Shown in pieces: positions 42,211 through 51,976 of a stretch of 64,000 bases of DNA. The DNA is from Mesodorylaimus sp. YZB2_4 (Eukaryota; Nematoda; Enoplea; Dorylaimida; Dorylaimidae), in NCBI GenBank assembly GCA_030248295.1, contig JASANH010000674.1, positions 1-64,000 of the forward strand, given 5' to 3'. The notes below the pieces were generated by a model. It saw only the letters and a list, made by a program, of their open reading frames with translations. It was not told where the DNA came from and did no database searches. Made by a program: the position numbers and the translations under genes. Positions within the stretch are counted from its first letter, which is position 1, and each line of letters begins with the position of its first letter.

Positions 42211-44390
42211 AGGACATATGTCGGGCTGTTTGAACAAGTTATGTGGCCGCCAAGGTTGATAAGTTAGTGAACCTTCCTATTAATTTCACGGCTAAACCCT
42301 TCTGTTCTCTGCCTCTGCGTGTCAATAATCAATAAGGCGCAGCGGGCGTGATTTGATGCCTGCCTTATGAATGCCTGCCTGAATCTTGTACTTCGTCTAA
42401 CATTAGCGGTAGGCCAACAGTTCAAGCTGAATGGTAAAGAAAACGTTGAGCTTGCAGCAGGCATGCAATTTTTAAGTTCTAAACTACAGCACGGTACAGT
42501 ATAAAAACTTTGCGGTTGGCTCAAAAGAAGTCCAAAAAAATTGCTCGAGAAGAGAATCGACCCAAAAGTTGTATGACACATTCGTTTCTGATCCCGCCGC
42601 GTTTATCACCACAACAGCCGCGATTCTTCTCGCTTTGATAGCTGTTATTTCTACATGCAGAAGCAAGGGCCTCTCTCAGAGACAATGGTGATCATCGTGG
42701 CACTTTCCATCGTGAATAATCGATTGACGTTGAGCCCTTGCAGTGAGAATATGACACTTCTGTTAGGCTACTGGAGCTTGACCTGGCTCTTTTATCAGCA
42801 TTTATCATTATCTGACCCACCCCCGCTTCTGATAACCTGATAGATGACCAGTGGTCGAGGTGCTCTTGAACGCATGCAAAAAAGCAGTGGAATGTGAAGT
42901 CTGTTACACTCTCGCATGTTATCTGGGGGTTTTCTCATTACGGAATCGGCGTTCGTTCATCGCAGTCAAGTCAAGTGTGGAGGCTGATTCCCGTTTTTCG
43001 GTCCAAGTAAGATTTTATTCATCTGTGCGTCTGCGCCAAGCAACCCGCGTCAGTAGATTTAGGCAAGTAACCAGTTTGGAAAAGAAAAGACAGCTCGGAG
43101 AGTTTTCAAAGCCAAAAATTCCAGCCACTGGTGGACTCAAACCCTCGGTAGGCGAATTTATGGAGTGTTGCATCGAACGGCGCTGCACTGCGCCACCAAC
43201 ACACTGGACATCGCTGAAAGAACAGTGGTTTCACACTCACATCTTGTACCTGCTATTCTCCGCACACTAGTTGTACATGGATCTGCCCTATGCTGAGAAC
43301 ATTATGTAAATCTTGACCGCGCTGCTCGGGCTTTCTTCAAACCCAAGTCAGCGCTCGCCCTGCGCGAAGGAAAAACAAATATGAATTCCAGAGCAAAGAG
43401 CGCAGAGACTGGAACTGAGAGAAAACGGCTCGATGGAACAAAACGCACGCCGATTATGTCATGAGAAAACCCCCGCAAGAATTTTCATTCCAAGAGGCAA
43501 GCATGCATCCCAGGTTTTGGGGAAAGGCGTGGAACTTGCCAAGAATAGTTCGGTAGAGAACAGGAAACCTGTCTGAGGCAACAAAGGTTGGCACTGACCA
43601 TTGTCCACTCGTATTTAGGAAATGGTCTCTTGGTCACTCTCTGCCCATCTACAATGTTTGGCGCGAGATAGTCCATCACGTGCAAACTACATATAGCGCA
43701 GATAAGGCTAGACAATTCTGTCATTTGAGTCAATTCGTGCTTGCTGTCTCCAAAAGAAAGATTGCATTCCAGATATTCACCGTTTCCGCTCTGAGAAAGT
43801 CCCTTCCGATTAGACAGGGAAGGCCTGAAAGCGGTCACAAACCGCTTGTCTTCTGACTTCTACCCGCAGTGTAAGGTCTCTGTGGCGCAGGAGGAGGACT
43901 CTTGACGCACAATGTCGGCAATCCAGCCGCTGTGCACGTCGGTTCGAAGCCTACCAAGCTCAGTTCTTTTTGACTTCTGAAATAATTCTTTTTTTGTTCC
44001 ACAAGCATGAATTCCCCATCGTTGATTATTGATATATTCTGTTATATTTTTCCTCTAATAGTTTAAACTTCTACTTTTTGCGCTGAGCTCCTCGTCATAT
44101 AGACATGAAGACGTGCAGTCCATATTCGTGCATACAGTTTGAAACCAGAAAAATCTCAACAACAAATTACAGGAATTAAATAAAAACAGCATTATTATGA
44201 AAGAAACTGGCAATCGTCCCGAGTGAGACAGTTCTCCGACTTTTGGCATTGGTCAGGTGAGCGCTTACAGTAACCCCAGCCCGCACCCTCTCTGTTCACT
44301 GTTTGAATCTTACGCTATTTGTGATAAGTGGCTAAAAACGACCCTGCCTGAGGTAATTTCTGGCACCAGAAATTCCCTGACGCATGTCCT
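42211..44390. mobile_element. 2.18 kb non-autonomous element with TTAA target sites
   Basis: Flanked by TTAA at 42207-42210 and 44391-44394. The ends are AGGACATATGTC on the left and, as complement, AGGACATGCGTC on the right. TTAA duplications are the mark of piggyBac and Kolobok-type transposons. No transposase is encoded. The insertion is clean: without it the host repeat aligns with 10180-10190. It contains a tRNA-like sequence at 43875-43955. Confidence 0.7.
43875..43955 (+). pseudogene. tRNA-like sequence / SINE head
   Basis: B box GGTTCGAAGCC (43941-43951) and A-box-like TGGCGCAGGAGG (43883-43894) at about the spacing of a tRNA with a long variable arm. The acceptor ends pair only at the first three positions. 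T runs follow (TTCTTTTT), which could end a polymerase III transcript. Non-functional as a tRNA. Confidence 0.4.
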
Positions 44391-44704
44391 TTAAACTACC
44401 TTAGAATATTGCATTGGATCAATGTTTGACAGTTTGCAGTTGCTAGTGTGCATTAAAACCTTTTATTTTTATGGAGAGTTAACGAACACTCATCAAGAAA
44501 TTGTCGCCAAGTTAGACCAGCCACCCTGGGCTATCAGGAATTGGAATGCGGTGGCTGGTCGAAAAGTTTTTGTAGTCTGCGATAAGCAGACTTTTTGGAT
44601 ATGATAATACCGTTTTTCGCCTTTTCAACTAGGTACATCTTTGCTAAAATCTATTGTACTGAAGGAACTTCATTTGCTCGTCTACGGTTGCGGCACACTT
44701 ATTT

Positions 44705-45113
44705 ACCTACAGTTAAACCCGGATCGGGTCAGGTACTTTCGTGGCGGGTCGGGTCAGGTCAGCAAAATTTCGGGTCGGGTCGGGTCAGAATCGGGTCGAG
44801 TCACCTTTTTGAAAGATCGAGTCAAACGGGTCGAAAATACAGAAATTTTGCAAGTTACTACTGTTAAGCAACTTGAGAAACCTTTTCATAGTTGTTCGAC
44901 TACAGAATTTGCAGTATATGCTTCATGCATGCATGCACAATGTCTTTCATTCCATGTTCTCATTCTGCGTAACTTCCGAGAATGTCACACAAATTGTAAG
45001 CTGTGAGAGTGATCAATTTTTCTAAAAATTTCTGCAAAGGGAAGGGTCCATATGCGAGAGTTCTCATAAACATTCTTTTGAACTCTGATGAATGAGTGGG
45101 ACTAGCCATACTC
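44705..45113. mobile_element. Truncated copy of the GGGTC-rich element
   Basis: Closely matches 14957-15345 in the same orientation, from CCCGGATCGGGTCAGGTACTTTC to GAGTGGGACTAGCCATACTCTA (given here in shortened form), with pentamer-number differences. The rest of the element is missing. Confidence 0.8.
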
Positions 45114-45224
45114 TATATATATTCCAAACACCAAAGATGTACATTGCTCAGACAATTGTTCGTCTGGTTGCAAAACTCCAGCCTCCAAAAATTCAATCCT
45201 CGCATTTATTGCACTATCGCTTCT

Positions 45225-46560
45225 CTAGGACGTGGCTAATTCAGCCAGCTGAGCATGTTCTTTCCAAATTTTTAAATCTGCTCCCGCTATTTCTTGTTCA
45301 AACTGAGCCATCACATCATGGTCCAAACTAGCACGAGACAAGGCGTCCACATTAGCATGCCTTTTACCTGGCCGATATCGAATCTCAAAGTGCATACCCG
45401 CCATTTTTCGAAATCCACCTTGCAAATCGTCCATCGTGCGTTTTACTCTTAAAAATGGCTACAAGGGGCTGGTGGTCTGTTATTATTGTGAACTTCTGTA
45501 CGTACAGTAGATGTACAGTATGGCCGAAACAACTTGACAGCCCAGTAGACCCCTAAAACTTCCAATTCCGTTGTTGGGTACCTGGTTTCACTCGGTAAGA
45601 GAGTCCTACTAGCGTATGCTACTGGGTGCTCCTGTCCCTTGTCGTCCAACTGCGATAGGATTGCGCCTAGTCCTTCTCTGCTCGCGTCCGTGGAGATCAT
45701 GAAGGGTTTTTGAAAGTCCGGGTACGCTAGTACTGGTGCGCTAGACAGCCTTCTCTTCAGCTCTTCAAACGCTCTTTTCTCCGCATTGCCCTAACTAAAT
45801 TTCACATTTTCCTTCGTCAGATCAAGCAGAGGTCGTGGAATTTTAGAAAAATCTGGTATGAACCTCCTGTAAAATACACACATGTCAAGGTATCTGCGCA
45901 CTGTTTTCCTGTCGCTCGGAACTGGCATGTCCACAACTGCCTTGATTTAACTGCTATCCACTTTCATTCCTTCTGCTGACACCACGTGACCCAAAAATGG
46001 CACTTTCGTTTTTAAAAATTGACATTTTGGCAGTCTTAGCCGCAGGTTGACCTTGTGCAAACATTCGAAAACTTCCCGTGATTGCATTTTGTGATTTTGG
46101 AACGATGTTGACATTAGAAGAATATTATCTAAATATATAAGGCATTGCTTGCAGTTTAAACCTGCCAATGTGGCATTCATGAGGCGAATAAAAACAGCTG
46201 GTGAGTTCGTAAGCCCGAAAAATAACACTTTGAATCGATAATGTCGACCTCCTGGAACCCGAAATGCAGTTTTCTCCCTGTCTCCTTATTTTAATTTTAT
46301 TTGCCGATATCCCGATATCAGGTCAAGACTTGAAAAACACTTCCGGATGAGCTATCCAGGATATCGTCCATGCGTGGAAACGGGAATTCATCTCGCACTG
46401 TGATGGCGTTCAGGGCTCTATAGTCGATAGCGAATCGATACTCATTGCCGGATTTCTTGCGAAACTTCTTGCGATTTCTTGCTTTGTGCAAGCTGTAACG
46501 TAGGCGAAACAAATCGTGAAGAAAAAGTGACGTGATTGAGAACAATAGCACCAAAACTTA
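45225..46560 (-). pseudogene. Ty3/Gypsy pol fragment (RT-RNase H)
   Basis: The minus strand reads, with frame breaks, an RT palm entry (FAIDYRALNAITVRDEFPFPRMDDIL), then FGLTNSPAVFIRLMN, then the catalytic box as YLDN instead of YLDD with FLGHVVS after it, then RNase H (STDASREGLGAILSQ, VAYASRTL, ELE.LGVYWAVK) and FEIRYRPGKRHANVDALSR. This is the order of Ty3/Gypsy pol. Stops and shifts at 46320, 45945 and 45710 and the absence of gag, integrase and LTRs show a dead fragment. It is not an extension of the Gypsy-like element at 55-64 kb, which is on the same strand but further right. Confidence 0.85.
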
Positions 46561-47379
46561 CGGCTATAAGAATTTCTATATTCTTTTTTCAAAACTGTAA
46601 CCAAGTTTCCAATTCAAATAAATTTTTTGAAAACTCACTTTTTGAGCTTTTGACGTGATCGCGCGATGCTCTATGTGGGTGACTTCACACTTCTGCTGGA
46701 GCCATGCAAATCGATAATTGCACACAAATACAGCTTTTAAAAATTTCAAGAGCATGAAAATCAGGCCGTTTCTCTGCTACAGCTCATTTGCTGAATTTGA
46801 ATTTGCCGCTTCGGCTGTTGATGCGCAGGCTCATAAGCGCCTATAGCAGACAACGTCGCTGACCCAGAAATAAGAAGGCATTTTCAGTCCTAAAGTCTTA
46901 TCTAGTTTTCCTTGTCTCTGTTAAATCTTATTTTGCTTAACCGACATATCGTTTCCATGCTTTCCTTTCCGACTGGCAAGGGAACATCGCCAACCGTTAA
47001 GTCGATCTTTGAGAAACCAAAAATTGTGACATGTTTCTATGTGCAAAAGAAAGCTATGTGCAAAATATTAACTGTTCCCTTGTGGGTGGCCAGGGTTGTC
47101 ATTCGCTTTGTTTCTTCGCTCTCGAGCCGGTTGCTTTTGCCTGCCAGTTTCGTCTCTGCTCGACTCCGATCGTGATCGGTTTGAGGAATGCAAGCCCGAT
47201 GCCCGACTTTTTCTCGCCATCTGAAGTTGCAGCTCTTTGATGTGGCCACACGTTTCATCGAGCTTGCTCCAAGAGGTGATTGGAACGATCGCCCACGTGT
47301 TCAACTTGCTGTTGTGAAGTTCGAGGGCTTAGAGATGTCATCAACAAACTGCATTTCCAATTCGCTCATATTGGTCCTA
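46561..47379. other. No gene assigned
   Basis: Several short frames on both strands, none with a recognised domain. Confidence 0.4.
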
Positions 47380-47760
47380 TCACTGATCACTGCAACGAAC
47401 TGGCCATGAAGGTAAGCGAATCGAGAACACAAAACACGAGTCTCGACTTCCGTCAAAGGCACTTATTTTTTGAGCAGCCGGTATTTCATAGCCGGACCTA
47501 GAAAGCGCATGCCTAGCACTGCTGGTCAACTTCATTAAACTGTCGTCATGGCATTCGTCCGAGCACATACAAAGCCCGCCCGACCTTTCTTGACCCCATA
47601 TGGCATATTCCCTTTCACGTGCGCGACATAAGGAACGGCAATCGGAAACCAAATCTGAGCCAATGTGAATTTCGTCTTTGTACGGAGTGCAAACTTTAAA
47701 GCCGAAACAAGTGTCAATTAAACTTAGCGAAAATAAGAAAATAATCATTTTGGCAAACAT
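47380..47760 (-). CDS. Small secreted cysteine-rich protein
   Basis: 126 aa from the ATG at 47760, chosen because a clear signal peptide follows (MFAKMIIFLFSLSLIDTCFG). The mature part has cysteines in VCTP, DCRSLCRA and LCMCSDEC, i.e. three likely disulphides within 45 residues. The remaining tail contains a further two cysteines. No known family recognised; the upstream in-frame ATG 8 codons earlier is less likely. A single exon with no visible disabling change. Candidate secreted effector, peptide or extracellular-matrix protein. Confidence 0.5.
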   Translation of the reverse strand: MFAKMIIFLFSLSLIDTCFGFKVCTPYKDEIHIGSDLVSDCRSLCRAREREYAIWGQERSGGLCMCSDECHDDSLMKLTSSARHALSRSGYEIPAAQKISAFDGSRDSCFVFSIRLPSWPVRCSDQ

Positions 47761-47899
47761 TTTAAAGACATAATCATTTTGCAAATGTTCTCTAAGGCAA
47801 GTTTTTCCTCATTTGCAAGAAGTTGAATGAGTTTTAGCATTGCCAATATCAACATGAGTACTGTAAGGTAAATATACGTTTCAAAATGACCTCATGACA

Positions 47900-48229
47900 T
47901 CAAAAAGTTGTGCAGCTTCTCGAGATTGAACTCGTATTCGGCGTGCTCGAATTCGTTCTCAACAATGATTTAATCGCCGATACGTAGGCTTCAAATCGAG
48001 TGGCTTCTCGTTCTTCGAAACAGCAGGGGCCGAATTCATCGATTTCGAACGGTCGTTCTGGCTGGGCCTCTGGCGGTGAGAGGGCGCGACCAAGCCATTC
48101 ATCGAACATTGTCAAAATAGTTACAACCAATTCTTTGTCCTGTCTTTTGCGTTTCTCCACGAGCGCACGTTGTTCGGAGTCAGGTGGCACGGCGCGAATG
48201 AACTCGTCGTCGATCAGCTCCAGCTCCAT
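47900..48229 (-). CDS. Small acidic hypothetical protein
   Basis: 109 aa from ATG at 48229, MELELIDDEFIRAVPPDSEQ, then KRKRQDKELVVTILTMFDEW and a Pro/Glu-rich part. The last ~20 residues (SSTPNTSSISRS) look out of frame: the neighbouring frame ends with EYEFNLEKLHNFLMS and a stop, in keeping with the charged helical character of the protein, so a one-base shift near 47960 is likely. No domain recognised. It lies about 1 kb upstream of the capsid cluster on the opposite strand, so a link to that element is possible but unproven. Confidence 0.4.
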   Translation of the reverse strand: MELELIDDEFIRAVPPDSEQRALVEKRKRQDKELVVTILTMFDEWLGRALSPPEAQPERPFEIDEFGPCCFEEREATRFEAYVSAIKSLLRTNSSTPNTSSISRSCTTF

Positions 48230-48419
48230 TGTTTGACGTCGACAGGGGAGTAAGGTGACTGACTGACAGTTGTGGCGCGGTTCTCATCGCCCGTCAATCA
48301 ATCAATCAATCAATGGATAAATAAATTAAAACGCGGAAGTATTGAAAGGTCAAAAAGGTCGGGTATACGGTAGGCGCCGTATCGCCGACACGTGCAATAC
48401 GTAAAAGTAAGTTGGAGTC

Positions 48420-49115
48420 GCTGATAGGTGGGTAAACTGCTAATTTACTCGTTATATATTATGCTCACCGTAGGTATATAGGTATAACTTGTTTACTGAC
48501 TTGTGATATATTTTGTATAATATGAGCATAACTCGCATAACTTTGGTATATATCAATAACTTACATATCGGTTTGTTATATATCATGCATGACCTGGGTA
48601 TATTAGCATTACTCATACCAGCTTTTTATATATTATGCATAGTGGGTATATAAGCTTACCTCATACACCAGCTTGCTATATGCTCCACATAGTGTAGGTA
48701 TACTGCATACAAATAGGTACAACTTGTTTACCGACCTGTCATAAATAATGAATATAATTCACATAACCTAGGTGTTTATCCAAAACTCACATATAAGCTT
48801 GTTGAATATTATGCATAATATGATCATATATCGCATGAATTAGGTATATGTCCATTACCTACACACCAGCTTGCATAACCTAGTTATATATATATATATA
48901 TATATTTATTATAAGAAAGCATACATACTGTAGGCATATTACTTGGTGGACATATACGCATTGATCGTATACACCTAGGAATGTTACTTCTACCAGCGCA
49001 TCTTACTAAACCGAGCTGGCATACTGTAGGCATACTTTCTACATGAGCCCATGCTTAAGATATTACCGTACCCGCCTGGCATACTGTAGGCATATTTTCT
49101 ACACCAGCCTATGCT
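48420..49115. repeat. AT-rich degenerate satellite-like tract
   Basis: Imperfect repeats of units such as TATATATTATGCATA, TAGGTATA and CATACACCAGCTTGCTATA, and near 49015-49110 a pair of ~70 bp units containing GGCATACTGTAGGCATA. Includes a TA microsatellite at about 48885-48905. No coding potential. Confidence 0.7.
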
Positions 49116-49153
49116 TAAGCACGTGTGCGTCCAATTTCACTTGATAGAGGTAC

Positions 49154-49416
49154 ATGCCCTATACTCTGGAACGCAAAGGTCGTTTAGTCGCTCAGTTTCG
49201 ATTCCAGAAGCGACGAGCCGAATTCGGAAAATTAGGTTACCCTAAAAATTTCTCTTTTCAACTCCACGATGTTGTAGAATTGCAGCAAGATCAATTTTCT
49301 GGAAAATTAGGCACAAAAAGCTCCCAAGGACAATTTTACGGGCCCGAACTTTGGACAGTAGTTGAACGCCTGCCGACCATTCCTCACACTTATAAGCTTC
49401 AAGATTCCGCTGGCCA
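49154..49416 (+). pseudogene. Integrase C-terminal-like exon (Polinton or retroelement type)
   Basis: Open from ATG MPYTLERKGRLV to a donor CCA|GTAAGT. The part FQLHDVVELQQDQFSGKL followed by WTVVERLPTIPHTYKLQDSAGQ resembles the C-terminal SH3/chromo-type tail of Polinton and Tlr integrases (W..E.F.V..R...P..YKL.D..G). No DDE core precedes it in the window, so at best it is a terminal fragment. It lies just upstream of the capsid cluster on the same strand, which supports a Polinton reading. The assignment is tentative. Confidence 0.35.
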
Positions 49417-49474
49417 GTAAGTAGCCTTTTTTTCATTGCCCGTTTTTTGTTGAAGGAAAAATTGATTTTTCGAA

Positions 49475-50166
49475 ATGAGCCGGGTTAAAATGGATCCTGT
49501 AATGGCGGGTCGCCCGCCAGCTCTCATAGATTGGCCTACTGTAGGGAGGGGGTTGAGGTAAGGTTCGCCAGTTTTCTCGCGCGGCCTCGTTGTTTCTTCT
49601 CGATAGAAAATAGCAGATGGTAGTCGAGTCGGTTTCGGGTGGGCCAAAATTCCGAGGCAAAACTTATAAAGCGATGCATCGAGAAAAAGCAGGATCCTTT
49701 TTTTAAATTCTGATCGAGATACAAAATGAGAAACAGTATGATTCTGCGTTAATTTGTCTCGGCGGAAATGCTAAGATTATCGCAGTTGGCCGGGCTAAAA
49801 GTTATCAAGGTTTTTTTCCATCAGCCCACGAATTATGACGTCATTTTCAACGAAAGGACTGATAGCGATCTTATCTTGACAGTCGTCATGAATGAACCCA
49901 GTTTGCTCGGTGATATTGCGCGAATAGCTGATGCGCGTTTCGAAGCGTCTAATCGGTCAGCTTGGACTTCCGGAATACGGAACCTACTGATGCGAATGCG
50001 TGAGGAAGTGTCGTGTGTCAAGCATTTTAATCGTGCGGATTTTGCATCATTGCCTTGCAAATTGTGTTCTACCGGAAGTGCCGCGAGATGTCTTGAATTA
50101 AGGATAGGATACCATATGAATTGCGAATACGTTTTGGACGTTTGGACGCTTTTGAGTGAAAAATGA
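49475..50166 (+). CDS. Hypothetical protein, two exons with an apparent frameshift
   Basis: Possible exon 1 at 49475-49556 (MSRVKMDPVMAGRPP, ALIDWPTVGRG) with donor GAG|GTAAGG, then an exon after AACAG near 49737 reading YDSALICLGGNAKII. A one-base shift in the T run at 49809-49815 moves it to the frame that continues FFHQPTNYDVIFNER to EYVLDVWTLLSEK and TGA at 50166. No known domain. The position in a same-strand chain with capsid-like genes suggests a viral or Polinton origin; the frameshift suggests decay, or an unseen splice. Confidence 0.35.
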
Positions 50167-50823
50167 CATTAAAAACTGAGGCACTTTTTCTGAAAAAAAA
50201 TTGTTTGGTGAATGTATGATATGTGAGAATGTAGTTCGTGAGATTTTACACGTCTTTAAAAAATTTATTTCTTTTTTCCAGAAATTTAAGTCAACCAATT
50301 CATTCCCCCGAGCTTCTTCGAGTCAGGTCCGCTTATTTGACCGTTGATTAGCTAGCGAGCCTAGGGTGGCGCCAGCTGCTGGCGCTGCTCCCCGATTGGT
50401 CGGATTTCCAAGCCAGCGCCACGCCCCCCCCCCCCCGCCGTCTGGCGTTTGAATTTCGTCAGACAAGCGTCTGGTCGCCAAGCTGGTTTTTTCGGGATCA
50501 GTCGGGTGGTCGGGATCATTGGGCTCGGCGTAATCGAGGCAAGTCCGCTGTGCGTTGTTTATGTTTCTGGTGGTTTTTTATTGAGTGGCTGCAGTGTCTG
50601 GGAAAAAAGACAAAGCTCGTTCGGAAGGTATTTTTGAGAAACACCTTGCCTTGTCCGTACCACTTTTTGTCAGACCGACATCCGGATTTTTAAAGTCGGC
50701 CATAGCCATTTGGCAAGCTAAAATTGAAGCATTCGAGTTGAAATTTTCACCCATTTAAAATTTTTACCCTTCTTCGAGTATAAATTCGTGGTGGTTTATT
50801 AATCTAAAACGATTAACTGTCAG
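50167..50823. other. Spacer with a C-homopolymer
   Basis: No gene recognised. A run of about 14 C at 50425-50438 and a GC-rich duplicated GCGCTGCT-type segment at 50365-50395. The acceptor for the next gene (AACTGTCAG) is at its end. Confidence 0.4.
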
Positions 50824-51220
50824 GGCCATTCCTACTACTCCCTCGAACATTTTGGAATGTATTTATCTTCAGCCGGTGGCTGTCCTATGCGATCAGGTCG
50901 AGACGCAGCTAGTTGGTGGTAACGGGGTCGCGCAGCCTATACTCGACGTAGCCATTTTGAAACCACCCTTCGACCCCATTATTTTCACATATTCGTATCA
51001 GGCTTCACCCCCAGTCATTCCGGGATCGAACTCTGCTCTTCACACGGGACCGACTGTATTGGAATTTTTACATTTCAGACTAGACTCGCTGTTGCGTTTG
51101 GCCGATCCATCGTCGTCGATCAATATAGATCCGTTCCCGACTGATTCGATAGAATACGGGAGTTTAGAACTGACATTCACAGCGGCGAGCTCTTTCTCTT
51201 ATGGCAAATTTCAGAACTGA
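50824..51220 (+). CDS. Hypothetical structural-like protein upstream of capsid gene
   Basis: Opens after an acceptor-like AACTGTCAG with RAIPTTPSNILECIYLQPVAV; ends SFSYGKFQN and TGA, immediately followed by the ATG of the next ORF. Beta-rich, with few charged residues and LDVAILKPPFDPIIFTYSY. By position and composition it could be a jelly-roll minor capsid (penton-like) protein, but I recognise no specific motif. The true 5' exon is unknown, so the annotated region is partial. Confidence 0.4.
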
Positions 51221-51976
51221 ATGGCAGCAATTATTGAAACTTTCAAGTCTGGTTTGGTAGAAGTTCTTGACGACGCTTTGCAACCATTAGCTGCTACGTC
51301 TAACAAGAAGGCGCCGACTAAAAGGAAACGTTCTCAGCCTGTGAAAAAGCAAGCCTCGACGGTAGGGACTTCGACGTGCGCGTTGCAAGATAGAAGAGCC
51401 GTCTCTCCCTATCTCGACCCCCAACGTAAGCCTAGACCACTACCGAATCGATAAGCTATTGAGTATTCTCAACGCGACCAAATAGAAAATACTTATAATC
51501 GTCGTCGAAGTGATCAAGCTTCCAGTTCTTATTTCGATTCTCAATATCAGCAACGACATTATCAACGGCCGATCAGCAGGCGTGGAAAGAAAATGCCCAT
51601 TGTTGTTGTTGGTGATTCCACTACTTCTACCCCTTCTGCAGCGATTAGAAGGCGTCTTCCGATTGACAAGTTTTGTGCCGATTCATTATCCGACGAGGAC
51701 GAAGATACTAATCATCATCACCATCAAGATCGTAAGCCTCTTGCATCTACTAGTGGACGGCAAACGCGGAAACTGGTGAAGAAGCGCAAAACAAAGGGGC
51801 AGAAAGATTATCTGCTAGATCACGAAGGTGATTACGAGTCTGATCCCGAGTCTAAAGACAAAGAGGAGCGACAAACTGTGAGATTTAGCAGTGGCAGGCA
51901 TCGTTTGACTGTACTCGATAAAGAGGAACGAGATCGAGCGGAGGAAGAAGAAGAAGAATACGACGAGCATGAGTAG
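51221..51976 (+). pseudogene. Basic/acidic low-complexity protein with an in-frame TAA
   Basis: One continuous frame of 251 codons interrupted by a single TAA at 51452-51454. The first part (77 aa) begins MAAIIETFKSGLVEVLDDAL and has a nuclear-localisation-like PTKRKRSQPVKK. After the stop, the frame continues AIEYSQRDQIENTYNRRRSD, then KKMPIVVVGDST, a histidine run, acidic clusters, and a Glu-rich end. The start follows the previous stop directly (TGAATG), and the stop overlaps the next start. Core- or scaffold-like by composition. The stop may be a nonsense change or may be read through. Confidence 0.45.

Larger units (their letters stand above)
40945..44612 (-). mobile_element. TIR-bounded glycine-rich unit, copy 2 (inverted, split)
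   Basis: Inverse counterpart of 9957-11310. One end (40945-41050) carries AAAAAGTCTGC..TATCGCAGA and ACCAGCCACCGCATTCC; the other end is at about 44395-44612. The unit is split by a 2.18 kb insertion (42211-44390) lying in what is the promoter-distal side of the first copy. Removing the insertion aligns the flanking sequence base for base with copy 1. Confidence 0.6.

Noticed and set aside
43485-43838. 117 aa minus-strand frame inside the TTAA element
   Set aside because: No domain and no sign of a transposase; probably chance.
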